Assembly: GCA_019638485.1 (NCBI GenBank)
Contig: JAHBTP010000003.1
Coordinates: forward strand, 248,001 to 312,000
Reading direction: 5' to 3'
Length of the DNA stretch: 64,000 nt
Origin: Ferruginibacter sp.
GTDB lineage: Bacteria; Bacteroidota; Bacteroidia; Chitinophagales; Chitinophagaceae
Each line of letters begins with the position of its first letter. Positions within the stretch are counted from its first letter, which is position 1. The notes under the pieces are model-generated. The model worked only from the letters and a program-made list of their open reading frames with translations, was not told where the DNA came from and ran no database searches. The translations under genes were made by a program, and so were the position numbers. Shown piece by piece: positions 9,268-18,417 of the stretch.

Positions 9268-11514
9268 ATGAAAAAACTTCTACGCCTAACCTTCCCCGTT
9301 CTATTTACAGTTGCATTACCCGCATTTTTGTACAGCCAAAATCGGGTGGATATTGGCAAAAGTTTTGCTAACATCAGCCGACTGAACGGAGGTGGCACCT
9401 TTCAACCGGGTGACACAATAGAAATACGTGTAACCATTGCTGTTATAAAGATTTCATCAACAACCATCATTGATAGCGTTCAGGTATTTGATCAGGTTCC
9501 TGCAGGAACTACCTATCTGAATGGTTCCATGCGTGTAGCCACCAACCAGGGGCTTACATATAAGGGACCATTTACTGAGGCTGCAGATGCTGATGCAGGA
9601 AAAAATATTGGTGGAAACATAACCATCAACCTTGGGCGCTATGCTAACGGAACACGGGGTGGAAGGATACGTGCTGACTCAAGCCGGCCAAGTTTTTATG
9701 GCTCACATTGTATTATGATGGCATGCTACCGTGTTCGAATTAATACTACCACTTCATTTGGAGACACTATCCGTGTGGGTGGAAGTGTAAAATACAAAAT
9801 GATATCTCCTAATAATGGATGGTCTAATATTACATTCCCGGAATATAAAATACTGTTGTTTCAATATAATGGATTTTGCGCAAATGGAGTTTCCATAAGT
9901 GCTGCCTCAGACTTTAACGGTTCCTTTGGAAGCGGAACAACTCAAAACCGAGCATTAGGGATGCTTTTTGGAACCACCTATGTAAAGCAAAATATTTCAA
10001 CCGGCCAGCCCAATGACTATAATTATTCCATTGTTAACAACAGTAGTGCAAATGGCTCAACTAATCCTAACTCCACAATGCCGGAATCTCCTTCATCAAA
10101 AAGGGTATTTGGTGTATGGGATATTGCAGGAGACCACACAGGAGCAACAAACCTCGCCCATGGGAACCCTCCTGTAGCACCGGGAGCGAAGGGTGGATAT
10201 TTTGTACTTATCAATGCAAGCTATAATACCAACATAGCCTATACTGAAACATTATCTAATTTATGTCCCAACACCTACTACGAGTTTAGCGCGTGGTTTA
10301 GAAATGTTTGTCCCCGGTGCAGTTGCGATAGTACGGGTAAGGGAGCGGGATCTGCAGGGTTCATACCCTATCCCGGAAACGATTCTGCGGGAGTTAGGCC
10401 AAATCTCAGTTTTGAAATTGATGGGTTGGGATACTATACCACAGGAGATATAAAGTATGACCGGATTACTCCATGGAAAAAATTTGGATTTACCTTTCAA
10501 ACAAAACCCGGCCAAACAACAGCTAATTTTGTCATTAGAAATAATTCACCCGGGGGCGGAGGCAATGATTGGGCAATTGACGACATTACTGTTGCTCACT
10601 GCGGGCCATCTATTTCATCAAACTACAAACCATTTGTATTAGGATGTGATGCACAACCTTTTGAAGTGCGTCTATCCGACACTGTTATATCCGTTTATAA
10701 TAATTATATTTATTATCAATGGCAGGTAAGTAATATAGGAGGCACAATATGGACAAACGTGGCAGGCCCCGGAGCATCCGGTGTGGGTTCTCCAATCTTA
10801 GTAAATGGTTTATACCAATACGCAGCCAATCTTCCCCCATTTTTAGCTATGCCTACAGATAGCGGGAAATATTATAGAGTAATAGTGGCTACATCACCAG
10901 CAAACCTTTCGAGTGCTTCTTGCGCATACAACGATGGAAACAAAACGCTCATCAAGGTTATTGATTGTGGCTCCGTTTTAACAGCAAATCTCATACGATT
11001 TAAAGCCATAAAAACAGATAATATGGGCACTCTGTCGTGGAGTACTATTTATGAAGATGACTCATTGGAATACGAAATTCAGCGAAGTGATGATGGTATC
11101 CATTTCTTTACATTAGCTACTATACCATCAACTCAATTATCTTATTCAAGTTATAATTATACCGATCCCGGAGCTCTTTCCAATAATGTGTTTTACAGAT
11201 TAAAGCTGGTTAACAAAGATGGTTTGTATAAATACAGCCATATTGAATTAATCAGTGAACAACCCAATTTTAAACTGCTCATCGGTCAAAATCCATTCAG
11301 TAAGAAACTATCCTTTTCACTTCAGATACCACGCACAGGGCTGGCCGCTATACGAATTCACAGCTTGGATGGTAAACAAATTTATTTTGAAACAAGGGAG
11401 TTTACACCCGGATTACATCAGATATCAGCCGACAAAGATTTTCAAAAAGGTATTTATATACTCAGTGTAAAATATAATAACGAAGTCATCAGACATCGTC
11501 TGATTAGGCAATAA
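9268..11514 (+). CDS. Exported adhesin-like multidomain protein, paralog 2 (T9SS cargo)
   Basis: 748-aa paralog of the preceding gene with the same domain order: signal peptide MKKLLRLTFPVLFTVALPAFLYSQ; N-terminal sandwich (VDIGKSFANISRLNGGGTF, SRPSFYGS); central domain with the same cysteine cluster CPRCSCDSTGKGAGSAGF near residue 350 and the NDWAIDDITVAHCGP ending; Ig-like segment (YYQWQVSNIGGTIWT); fibronectin-like stretch; and a C-terminal sorting domain ending RHRLIRQ. Conservation is strong through the N-terminal and central domains and weak in the last ~170 residues, as expected if the tail only serves as an export signal. The pair arose by tandem duplication. The 3' end is convergent with lspA, 14 nt apart. 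Confidence 0.8.
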   Translation: MKKLLRLTFPVLFTVALPAFLYSQNRVDIGKSFANISRLNGGGTFQPGDTIEIRVTIAVIKISSTTIIDSVQVFDQVPAGTTYLNGSMRVATNQGLTYKGPFTEAADADAGKNIGGNITINLGRYANGTRGGRIRADSSRPSFYGSHCIMMACYRVRINTTTSFGDTIRVGGSVKYKMISPNNGWSNITFPEYKILLFQYNGFCANGVSISAASDFNGSFGSGTTQNRALGMLFGTTYVKQNISTGQPNDYNYSIVNNSSANGSTNPNSTMPESPSSKRVFGVWDIAGDHTGATNLAHGNPPVAPGAKGGYFVLINASYNTNIAYTETLSNLCPNTYYEFSAWFRNVCPRCSCDSTGKGAGSAGFIPYPGNDSAGVRPNLSFEIDGLGYYTTGDIKYDRITPWKKFGFTFQTKPGQTTANFVIRNNSPGGGGNDWAIDDITVAHCGPSISSNYKPFVLGCDAQPFEVRLSDTVISVYNNYIYYQWQVSNIGGTIWTNVAGPGASGVGSPILVNGLYQYAANLPPFLAMPTDSGKYYRVIVATSPANLSSASCAYNDGNKTLIKVIDCGSVLTANLIRFKAIKTDNMGTLSWSTIYEDDSLEYEIQRSDDGIHFFTLATIPSTQLSYSSYNYTDPGALSNNVFYRLKLVNKDGLYKYSHIELISEQPNFKLLIGQNPFSKKLSFSLQIPRTGLAAIRIHSLDGKQIYFETREFTPGLHQISADKDFQKGIYILSVKYNNEVIRHRLIRQ

Positions 11515-11528
11515 TTGTGTGTGGTTTG

Positions 11529-12227
11529 TTAGGACACCTGGGAAGCATCATCCACTTTTGCATTCGTTTCAATAGTAGGATGTGCTTCCCCCTTTTTATG
11601 ATGAGGAAGTAGCCTTTTCTGAAAAACCAGGATAATTAATATCCCTGTGGTAATTGAGGCATCAGCAATATTAAAGATGGGTCTAAAAAATTCAAACTCT
11701 TCGCCTCCCCAAATTGGAAGCCAATTTGGAAAGTTCCCTTGAATAATCGGGAAATACAGCATATCCACAACATTTCCATGAAGAAAAGAAGCATATCCCT
11801 CTGAGGAAAACATAGCAAGACCGGAATAACCAATATAATCTCCAATAACATCATTAAACACCATTCCTTTATCGAAAACCATACCGTAAAAGCAGGAATC
11901 AATTAAGTTACCCAATGCACCGGCATATATCATACCTGCACAAATAATAAATCCGGATTTATACTTTTCACGAAGAATTTTTGCAAGATACCAGGTACCA
12001 AAAATCACCGCTCCAATCCGAAATATGGTAAGTGTCATTTTTCCCAAATTTCCACCAAATTTCCAACCATAAGCCATACCCGGGTTTTCAACAAAATACA
12101 ATTGAAACCAATTCTCAAATACAGATACAGATTCATGCAGTTGAAAATTTGTCTTAATATAAATTTTCAATCCTTGGTCTGCTATCAAAATAAACAAAAT
12201 CAATAATGATAACCTGAATTTATTCAT
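11529..12227 (-). CDS. lspA: Lipoprotein signal peptidase (signal peptidase II)
   Basis: Inner-membrane aspartyl protease that cleaves the signal peptide of prolipoproteins below the lipidated Cys. Four hydrophobic segments are visible, with the conserved ADQGLKIYIK in the first, VENPGMAYG in the periplasmic loop, GALGNLIDS with the first catalytic Asp, and FNIADASITTG with the second. I place the start at the ATG giving MNKFRLSLLILF, because family members begin just before the first membrane helix. An upstream ATG at 12281 would add 18 residues and overlap murF/alr by 8 nt. It is the last gene of the gldF-gldG-terC-murF/alr-lspA operon. GldB, GldK and the small lipoproteins in the window would be its substrates. 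Confidence 0.93.
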   Translation of the reverse strand: MNKFRLSLLILFILIADQGLKIYIKTNFQLHESVSVFENWFQLYFVENPGMAYGWKFGGNLGKMTLTIFRIGAVIFGTWYLAKILREKYKSGFIICAGMIYAGALGNLIDSCFYGMVFDKGMVFNDVIGDYIGYSGLAMFSSEGYASFLHGNVVDMLYFPIIQGNFPNWLPIWGGEEFEFFRPIFNIADASITTGILIILVFQKRLLPHHKKGEAHPTIETNAKVDDASQVS

Positions 12228-12273
12228 TACATCTTCTTTTTTTCTGCGTAAAGATACGCTGCAACAAAATGCA

Positions 12274-14757
12274 TTATTCATTAAAATAAACGCGCTTTAC
12301 CCGTTGTGATATACCGGTAAGAATTTCATAGCCAATGGTTCCTGCCTTAGCAGCCAAAGAAGAAACTGTAGGGAATGCACCAAACACAATTACATCATCA
12401 CCCTCACGAGCGTCAATCCCGGTAATATCCAGCATTGTCATATCCATACAAATATTACCAATCACCGGCGCCATCTTTCCTCCTATATACATCGCACCCA
12501 CTCCATTGCCCAATACCCGAGGATAACCATCAGCGTAACCAATACCCACAGTAGCAACCTGAGTATCCCTTTCAACCTTACCGGCTCTATTATAGCCCAC
12601 GCTATCTCCACTCTTTACCAACCTAATTTGAGAAATAGTAGTTCGCAAAGTAGCCACGGTTTGAAGTGATGCTAAAACTGACTCATTATCATCCACACCA
12701 TATAAACCGATTCCTAATCTCACCATATCATAATGATATGCAGGATGTCTAATTATTCCTGCAGAGTTAACTAAATGCTTAATAAATGGATAATCAATTT
12801 CCTTACTAATTTCTAAAACCATTTCTTCAAATGTGGCTGCCTGCTTTGTTGTAAAATAATCTAACTGTTTATCACCGCTACCTGCTAAATGAGAAAACAC
12901 AGAAGCTACTCTTAACTCCGGGGTATCCCGAAGCAACGCTGCCAGGTTACCAACATCAGCGGGATCAAAACCCAACCGATGCATGCCTGTATCCAATTTA
13001 ATATGTACTGGATAACCGGTTATTCCAAGCCGTTGCAGATATGAAATAAAATCATGTGCCAAACTAAAAGAATACAATTCAGGCTCCAATTCATAATGAA
13101 CAATATTATAAAAGCCTGCTCTTTCGGTATTCATAACCATAATGGGCAACCGAATTCCTGCCTTACGTAATTCAACGCCTTCATCAGGATAGGCTACCGC
13201 CAAATAATCTACTCCATTATTTTCAAGAATGCTTGCTATTTCATAACTCCCCGTGCCGTAACTAAATGCCTTAACCATTACCATTATCTTCACTCCTGAA
13301 GATAATTGTTTCATAAAAAACTTTAAATTATGCCGGATGGCAGCTAAATCAATTTCAAGAATTGCATCATGCGTTTTTGCTTCAAGAAAGAAATTAATTC
13401 GCTCAAATTCGAATTTTCGCGCTCCTTTGAGCAGAATAATTTCATCCCTAAATTTTTCAGCAGCAAAGTTTTCAATAAATGCATCCGTAGAATCGTAGAA
13501 AGAAGTTTGTGAAATACCGGAAAAATGCATTGCATGCGCCGTTACTTCAGCACCAATACCAATAAATCTATTTACTCCAGCAGTGTTTACCATCTTACTA
13601 ATACGGGCATACATTTCATCAACAGGAATTCCTTGTTCAGGTATATCACTTAAAATTAATGTTCGCGAGGCATGGTGTCTTTGTTGCCCCAAAAATTGTA
13701 ATGCAATAGACAGCGATTGTAAATCCGCACTATAGCTATCATTAATTACAGCGCATTGGTTAATCCCTTGCTTCATTTGCAACCGCATTTCTACTGGCCG
13801 AAGTTGTTGAAGCTGTTCAGAAAATAAATTAAGATCAATATTTAGCGCGAGTAATATTGCACAGCATGTTAACACATTTTGAACTGATGCATTATCGGCA
13901 AATGGAATTTGGAAAGTATGTTCCTTATTTTCAATTAAGCACTGAATAATCGTAGATCGTCCTACTCGATGAGTCTTAATTATTTGAATAGTTGATTCAG
14001 GAGAATAGCCCCAGGTAAAGCATTTTAAAAAGCGATTTGTATCTTTAATTAGCTTTGCCACTTCATTATGCAATACTTCGTTATCATAGGGATATACCAA
14101 ACACGCTGCAGATGAAAAGAGCTTAAGTTTTTCTGCAGCTTTTTCCTCCATATTTTTAAAACCGGCCGCATGTGCGCTTCCCAAGGATGTGAATACGCCA
14201 ATTGTAGGCAATATAATCTGTTGTAGGCGTTCCATTTCACCTACGGTACTAATACCGGCTTCAAAAACACCCAGATCATGCGTTGAGGTTAACTGCCATA
14301 TACTTAAAGGCACCCCTATTTGTGAATTGTAACTCTTAGGGCTTTTGGCAATATGATATCTTTTGCTCAACAGTTGAGAAATCCATTCTTTAACGATAGT
14401 TTTTCCATTACTTCCGGTAATACCAATAACCGGCAAATTAAACTGCTGGCGGTGAAAAGAAGCTAATTTTTGTAAAGCTGTTAAAGGACTGGGAGTAACT
14501 AGAAAAGCAGCTTCGGGAAACTTTTCAAACCCAAAAAACTTATCATCTACTACAAATGCACGAACTCCTTTTTGATACAAACCATCAATAAAAGTATTTG
14601 CATTCCGGTTAGGCCCATGTATAGTAAAAAATAAAGTATCCTGTGGATATAATAATTTCCTGCTATCGGTTAATAAAATACGCACGCTTTTATCACCATG
14701 CAGCGCATGGGGTTCGGCATGAATAATTTTCGAAATTTCAGCAAGCGTGTATGCCAT
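12274..14757 (-). CDS. Bifunctional MurF ligase / alanine racemase fusion
   Basis: Two enzymes of peptidoglycan synthesis in one chain, a fusion typical of Bacteroidota. The N-terminal ~450 residues are MurF, which adds D-Ala-D-Ala to UDP-MurNAc-tripeptide: P-loop GITGSNGKTIVKEW near residue 120, and NDSYSADLQSL near residue 340. The C-terminal ~370 residues are a fold-III, PLP-dependent alanine racemase beginning AILEIDLAAIRHNL, with the PLP lysine in VMVKAFSYGTG and the second catalytic residue region in VGYNRAGKVERDTQVATVGIGYADGYPR. I chose ATG 14757 (MAYTLAEIS) over a GTG six codons earlier that overlaps terC. D-Ala made by one half could feed D-Ala-D-Ala synthesis for the other. Length fits known fusions. 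Confidence 0.93.
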   Translation of the reverse strand: MAYTLAEISKIIHAEPHALHGDKSVRILLTDSRKLLYPQDTLFFTIHGPNRNANTFIDGLYQKGVRAFVVDDKFFGFEKFPEAAFLVTPSPLTALQKLASFHRQQFNLPVIGITGSNGKTIVKEWISQLLSKRYHIAKSPKSYNSQIGVPLSIWQLTSTHDLGVFEAGISTVGEMERLQQIILPTIGVFTSLGSAHAAGFKNMEEKAAEKLKLFSSAACLVYPYDNEVLHNEVAKLIKDTNRFLKCFTWGYSPESTIQIIKTHRVGRSTIIQCLIENKEHTFQIPFADNASVQNVLTCCAILLALNIDLNLFSEQLQQLRPVEMRLQMKQGINQCAVINDSYSADLQSLSIALQFLGQQRHHASRTLILSDIPEQGIPVDEMYARISKMVNTAGVNRFIGIGAEVTAHAMHFSGISQTSFYDSTDAFIENFAAEKFRDEIILLKGARKFEFERINFFLEAKTHDAILEIDLAAIRHNLKFFMKQLSSGVKIMVMVKAFSYGTGSYEIASILENNGVDYLAVAYPDEGVELRKAGIRLPIMVMNTERAGFYNIVHYELEPELYSFSLAHDFISYLQRLGITGYPVHIKLDTGMHRLGFDPADVGNLAALLRDTPELRVASVFSHLAGSGDKQLDYFTTKQAATFEEMVLEISKEIDYPFIKHLVNSAGIIRHPAYHYDMVRLGIGLYGVDDNESVLASLQTVATLRTTISQIRLVKSGDSVGYNRAGKVERDTQVATVGIGYADGYPRVLGNGVGAMYIGGKMAPVIGNICMDMTMLDITGIDAREGDDVIVFGAFPTVSSLAAKAGTIGYEILTGISQRVKRVYFNE

Positions 14758-14767
14758 ACCGGTAGGT

Positions 14768-15712
14768 TTAAACACCCTTATTGTCTATTCTAGTTTGGTT
14801 GCTTTTAATTATTGAGATTAGAATCGAACTTCCAATACACACCACAATAACAATTAAAGAAACCCAAACCGGAAAGTGAACCCATTCTGCAACAATCATT
14901 TTTGCACCAATAAATAACAGCACCACAGAAATACCATGTTGCAAGTATGCAAATTTTTCTGCAGCACCTCTCAATAAGAAAAATAAGCTTCGCAAACCTA
15001 AAACCGCAAAAATATTAGAAGAGTAAATTAATAGCTTTTTACTTGGATCGGGAATAATTGAAAATACGGCTGGGATGGAATCAACTGCAAAAACAATATC
15101 AATTAAACCCAACATAATTACCACCATAGACAACTTGGTCAGGTAGGTTTTATCATTCTTCTTAATGAAAAAGTGCCCTTCCGGTTCTTCATTTGTTGTA
15201 CGCAAATACTTTGTCATCATTCTAAATGCCCAATTATCTTCCGGATTAAACTCCTTTTCCTTTTTTGCCAACAGCATTTTAAATCCGGTATATAGTAGGA
15301 AGACGCCAAACACATACATTATCCATTCAAAGCGGGTAATAAGCTCACTTCCCACAGCAATGAATATAATTCGGAAAACAATAGCCATTAAAATACCCAA
15401 CAATAAAACCCTGGCATGATTTGAAGGCTTTACCTTGAAAAAGGAAAAGATAATAATAAATACAAAAATATTATCCATAGATAAAGACCATTCCAACACA
15501 TAAGCAGAGAGATATTGTATGGCATCAGCTTTCCCATGTTCGTACCAAATAAAAGCACAAAAACCTAAGGAAAGAGAAACCCAAAATACAGTTTCTAAAA
15601 GAGCCATCCGGGTAGTAACTACCTTGTCTTTTTTGCTAAGTAAAATAACATCCACAGCAAGCGCTGCTAGAATTAGGGCAGTAAAAATGAGGTAGATATA
15701 TTTATCGGGCAT
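14768..15712 (-). CDS. TerC/Alx family integral membrane protein
   Basis: 314-aa membrane protein with about nine hydrophobic segments. The two TerC hallmarks are present: SLSMDNIFVFIIIFSFFKV near residue 79 and DIVFAVDSIPAVFSI near residue 205, each placing an acidic residue inside a membrane helix as in putative metal-ion exporters. Family members are linked to manganese export, tellurite resistance or alkaline response (Alx). It lies between gldG (13 nt upstream) and murF/alr (10 nt downstream) in one operon. The ion is not predictable from sequence. Confidence 0.88.
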   Translation of the reverse strand: MPDKYIYLIFTALILAALAVDVILLSKKDKVVTTRMALLETVFWVSLSLGFCAFIWYEHGKADAIQYLSAYVLEWSLSMDNIFVFIIIFSFFKVKPSNHARVLLLGILMAIVFRIIFIAVGSELITRFEWIMYVFGVFLLYTGFKMLLAKKEKEFNPEDNWAFRMMTKYLRTTNEEPEGHFFIKKNDKTYLTKLSMVVIMLGLIDIVFAVDSIPAVFSIIPDPSKKLLIYSSNIFAVLGLRSLFFLLRGAAEKFAYLQHGISVVLLFIGAKMIVAEWVHFPVWVSLIVIVVCIGSSILISIIKSNQTRIDNKGV

Positions 15713-15724
15713 AAATGAATTGAC

Positions 15725-17431
15725 TTATTTTGCAAATCGCTGTTTTCGCATCCACTGAAAGATAAAGGCAAATAAAAGAACTATCAATCCCGGCAATATA
15801 AGATTAACTATCTGCCATTTTGTTTTTTCAGCATTTACTTTTTTTGTATCAAGCAACCTTATCATATAATCTTTTCTCTTCGCTTCAGACAAATCGAATG
15901 GATCAATCAAATAACTTAAACTGTTTTTTAAAAAACTTTTATTGGCAAATGGGAACTCACGCTGTGAACCATAAGTATAAGAATTCATACCCATAGGTAT
16001 CGGGTTCCTATCCTTAATACCATTTAACACCATATCCCCATCTGCCACAATAATCATTTTATTATTTTCAATACCCTCAGGCTGGAAAGGCATATTGTAT
16101 GATAACAGTGAATCTCGTTTTGCTTGAGACAACCGATTCGCATACAACGACCTAAACCGACCTTCTAATAATACAGCAACCGGAACATGTTGTCTTCTGA
16201 ACTTCTCATCTTCAGATGCATTCACATTTTCACGACCACTAATTAAAGCCGGCGTGGCAATAGTTCGAGCATTTGAAGAACTGGTTAACAAAATGGTTTT
16301 CTTTATTCCTTCTGCTTCCACTGTATCAATAGAATTAATAAATCTGGATGATACATAACCCAATCCCTTATTAATAGGGTGGTTTTCAGGCGACTCCAGA
16401 ACAGGAAAATAATTCCAGGGTAAGAATTCAAACTGGCCATTACCATTCACATCAAAGGGCAAATAATCACACTGCAAATCCATTACCAAATCAGCATTAA
16501 CACGTGCACCATATCTAAAAAACAAATCATTCAAACCCAATCCTCTATCATAAGCAACCACCTCATTTTTAATTTGAAGACTATCCATTTCAGCTTCCAG
16601 CCTGTCCACAAACCACAATAACTTTCCACCTTTCATTACATATTGGTCAATTTTTAGTTTTTCATCATCAGAAAATGTTTTTGTTGGTTTTACCACAATC
16701 ATGGCAGCCATTTCAGCCGGAATAACCGGTTGTTGTTCCAAATTGATGGTAGCTAAATTGTAATCATTTTTTAAAACATTTTCAACCAAATCATAAACTG
16801 AAACATCCATGGGCTCGCCATTGCCAACTGCGTATCCAATAACGGACTTTTGAGTAGATTGTAATTTTGCAAAAGTCTCTGCAAACTGATACTCCAACAT
16901 AGCTTCCGCACTATTTAATTCCTGCTGAGAGATTATTCGAGAGCTACCATCATATAACACAACCGGAAGTGTTTTTTCATTGTATGTAATCAGGGCATAA
17001 GGATAAACGAATTGCTGCTGTTGACCCTCTTTTAATTGGGATGTAAGATTAATAGGAACTAATCCCATCGCATCTAAAGTATCGGCATATAGCCTCCCAC
17101 CAGCTCCCGGTATTTCATCTTCGGGGGAAATAAAATTAATTTGCATTCTCCCATTCGCGGCCTCCCTAAAAATACGGAGCATATCATCAGTGGATGAAGC
17201 AAGTTTTCTAAATCCGCTGGGAAAGCTGCCTTTTAAGAAAACATCAACACGCGAAGGAGCTTTTAAGTTATGTAATACCTTTTTTGTTGACTGACTAATC
17301 GTAAATCGCCTTTCAGCAGTTAAATCAATGCGGCTATGCCATTGGTAGCCTGCACTGTTTACAACAAACAACACGGCAAGAGCGAAAATCCACCAGGCGC
17401 GGGAATTAAAAATGGTGCGCAATAATTTCAT
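15725..17431 (-). CDS. gldG: Gliding motility ABC transporter component GldG
   Basis: 568-aa membrane-anchored extracytoplasmic protein of the GldAFG ABC system, required for gliding in Flavobacterium. An N-terminal membrane segment (WWIFALAVLFVVNSAGY) and a C-terminal one (QIVNLILPGLIVLLFAFIFQWM) flank an ABC_transp_aux-type domain: RIDLTAERRFTISQSTKKVL near residue 34, VDVFLKGSFPSGFRK, and PTKTFSDDEKLKIDQYVMKGGKLLWFVD near 253. It overlaps gldF by 4 nt (ATGA), showing translational coupling. The ATPase GldA is not in the window. The transported substrate of this system is not known. Confidence 0.92.
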   Translation of the reverse strand: MKLLRTIFNSRAWWIFALAVLFVVNSAGYQWHSRIDLTAERRFTISQSTKKVLHNLKAPSRVDVFLKGSFPSGFRKLASSTDDMLRIFREAANGRMQINFISPEDEIPGAGGRLYADTLDAMGLVPINLTSQLKEGQQQQFVYPYALITYNEKTLPVVLYDGSSRIISQQELNSAEAMLEYQFAETFAKLQSTQKSVIGYAVGNGEPMDVSVYDLVENVLKNDYNLATINLEQQPVIPAEMAAMIVVKPTKTFSDDEKLKIDQYVMKGGKLLWFVDRLEAEMDSLQIKNEVVAYDRGLGLNDLFFRYGARVNADLVMDLQCDYLPFDVNGNGQFEFLPWNYFPVLESPENHPINKGLGYVSSRFINSIDTVEAEGIKKTILLTSSSNARTIATPALISGRENVNASEDEKFRRQHVPVAVLLEGRFRSLYANRLSQAKRDSLLSYNMPFQPEGIENNKMIIVADGDMVLNGIKDRNPIPMGMNSYTYGSQREFPFANKSFLKNSLSYLIDPFDLSEAKRKDYMIRLLDTKKVNAEKTKWQIVNLILPGLIVLLFAFIFQWMRKQRFAK

Positions 17432-18153
17432 TTCAGCTGTTGAATGTTTTTTTCAGTAATAAATAAAAAGAATACAATCAAACTTAAAAAGTAAATAACA
17501 TCTCGTGTATCAATTACTCCCCTACTAATACTTTGATAATGGAAATCTATTCCCACCATTTCCAAAAAATAATCAATACCCCCGCTAAAAGCATCTATTC
17601 TGCTAAGTGAACTAAAACCATAATAAATAACTAAGCACACAAAAGCGCCCAACAAAAAAGCAACTACCGCATTGGAAGTGAAACTACTGCAACATATACT
17701 GATAGCTGCAAAAACAGCACCTAAAAGAAATAGACCTAAATAGCTTCCACTAATGGCACCCATATCAATATTACCTGTAGCACTAAGTGATTTTATAGTA
17801 ATAATATAAATGCAGGTGGGAATAATTACAAAAAGCAATACAAAAAGAACAGAAAAATATTTCCCCCATACTATTTGAGAAGGCCTCAATGGACTTGTCT
17901 TTAGCAACTCAATAGTACCTGTTTTAAATTCATCAGAAAAGGTGCGCATAGTAATGGCAGGAAGTAAAAACATCAAAACCCATGGTGATAATTCAAAGAA
18001 TTTATCCAATGTAGCATATCCATAATCCAATATACTGCTGTTAGGCAGAAAAAATAAAAAGAGCCCGGTAATAACCAAAAAAAGAATTATGGCAATATAA
18101 CCACTGAGGTTACTGAAAAACTGCCTTAACTCCTTAATACAAACACTCCACAT
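17428..18153 (-). CDS. gldF: Gliding motility ABC transporter permease GldF
   Basis: 241-aa ABC-2-type permease with about six membrane segments, starting MWSVCIKELRQFFSNLSGYIAI, as usual for GldF. The conserved TMRTFSDEFKTGTIELLKTSPL segment near residue 66 is the coupling-helix region seen across this permease group. It works with GldG and the GldA ATPase in the GldAFG complex needed for gliding in flavobacteria. It is the first gene of a minus-strand operon running to lspA, with a -7 box about 115 nt upstream. Confidence 0.93.
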   Translation of the reverse strand: MWSVCIKELRQFFSNLSGYIAIILFLVITGLFLFFLPNSSILDYGYATLDKFFELSPWVLMFLLPAITMRTFSDEFKTGTIELLKTSPLRPSQIVWGKYFSVLFVLLFVIIPTCIYIITIKSLSATGNIDMGAISGSYLGLFLLGAVFAAISICCSSFTSNAVVAFLLGAFVCLVIYYGFSSLSRIDAFSGGIDYFLEMVGIDFHYQSISRGVIDTRDVIYFLSLIVFFLFITEKNIQQLK

Positions 18154-18266
18154 ATTTAAAACCTTCGATTTTTCTTTTAAAGTCTCTAAAATACTCTAGC
18201 CAAGCTATATAATAAACTTATGCAGCATTTTATTTTTAATAGTTGTCTATAATTTACTAACCGATG

Positions 18267-18274
18267 CAAAAGTA
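18267..18274 (-). promoter_or_regulatory. -7 promoter box (TACTTTTG) upstream of gldF
   Basis: On the minus strand TACTTTTG matches TAnnTTTG and would start transcription about 107 nt before gldF. It is the only full match in the gap between gldF and the divergent glycosidase-like gene. Confidence 0.35.
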
Positions 18275-18352
18275 TCCGTCTTACCCTTTATTATATACAG
18301 TTTCTTGATTTGTTATATTATTTTAACTGTAATTTACCTAAACTGACCACAG

Positions 18353-18373
18353 CCCGCACTATGCGGGTTTTTT
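18353..18373 (+). terminator. Terminator-like hairpin upstream of the DUF4838-like gene
   Basis: CCCGCA-CTA-TGCGGG followed by six T residues forms a compact GC stem with a U tract, oriented to stop plus-strand transcription. No plus-strand gene precedes it, since gldF runs away on the minus strand. A 14-codon ORF (18264-18308) lies just upstream. It could end a small RNA or act as an attenuator for the downstream gene, whose start is 45 nt further on. Confidence 0.55.
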
Positions 18374-18417
18374 CTTTCTATAATTATCCTGCTTACTTTG
18401 CAATAATAATAACAAAT

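Noticed and set aside
18310..18417. Longer N-terminus for the DUF4838-like gene (start at 18310)
   Set aside because: It would run through the terminator-like hairpin and bury the clear signal peptide MRLLIFILTFSSLSSIAQ 36 residues inside the protein.
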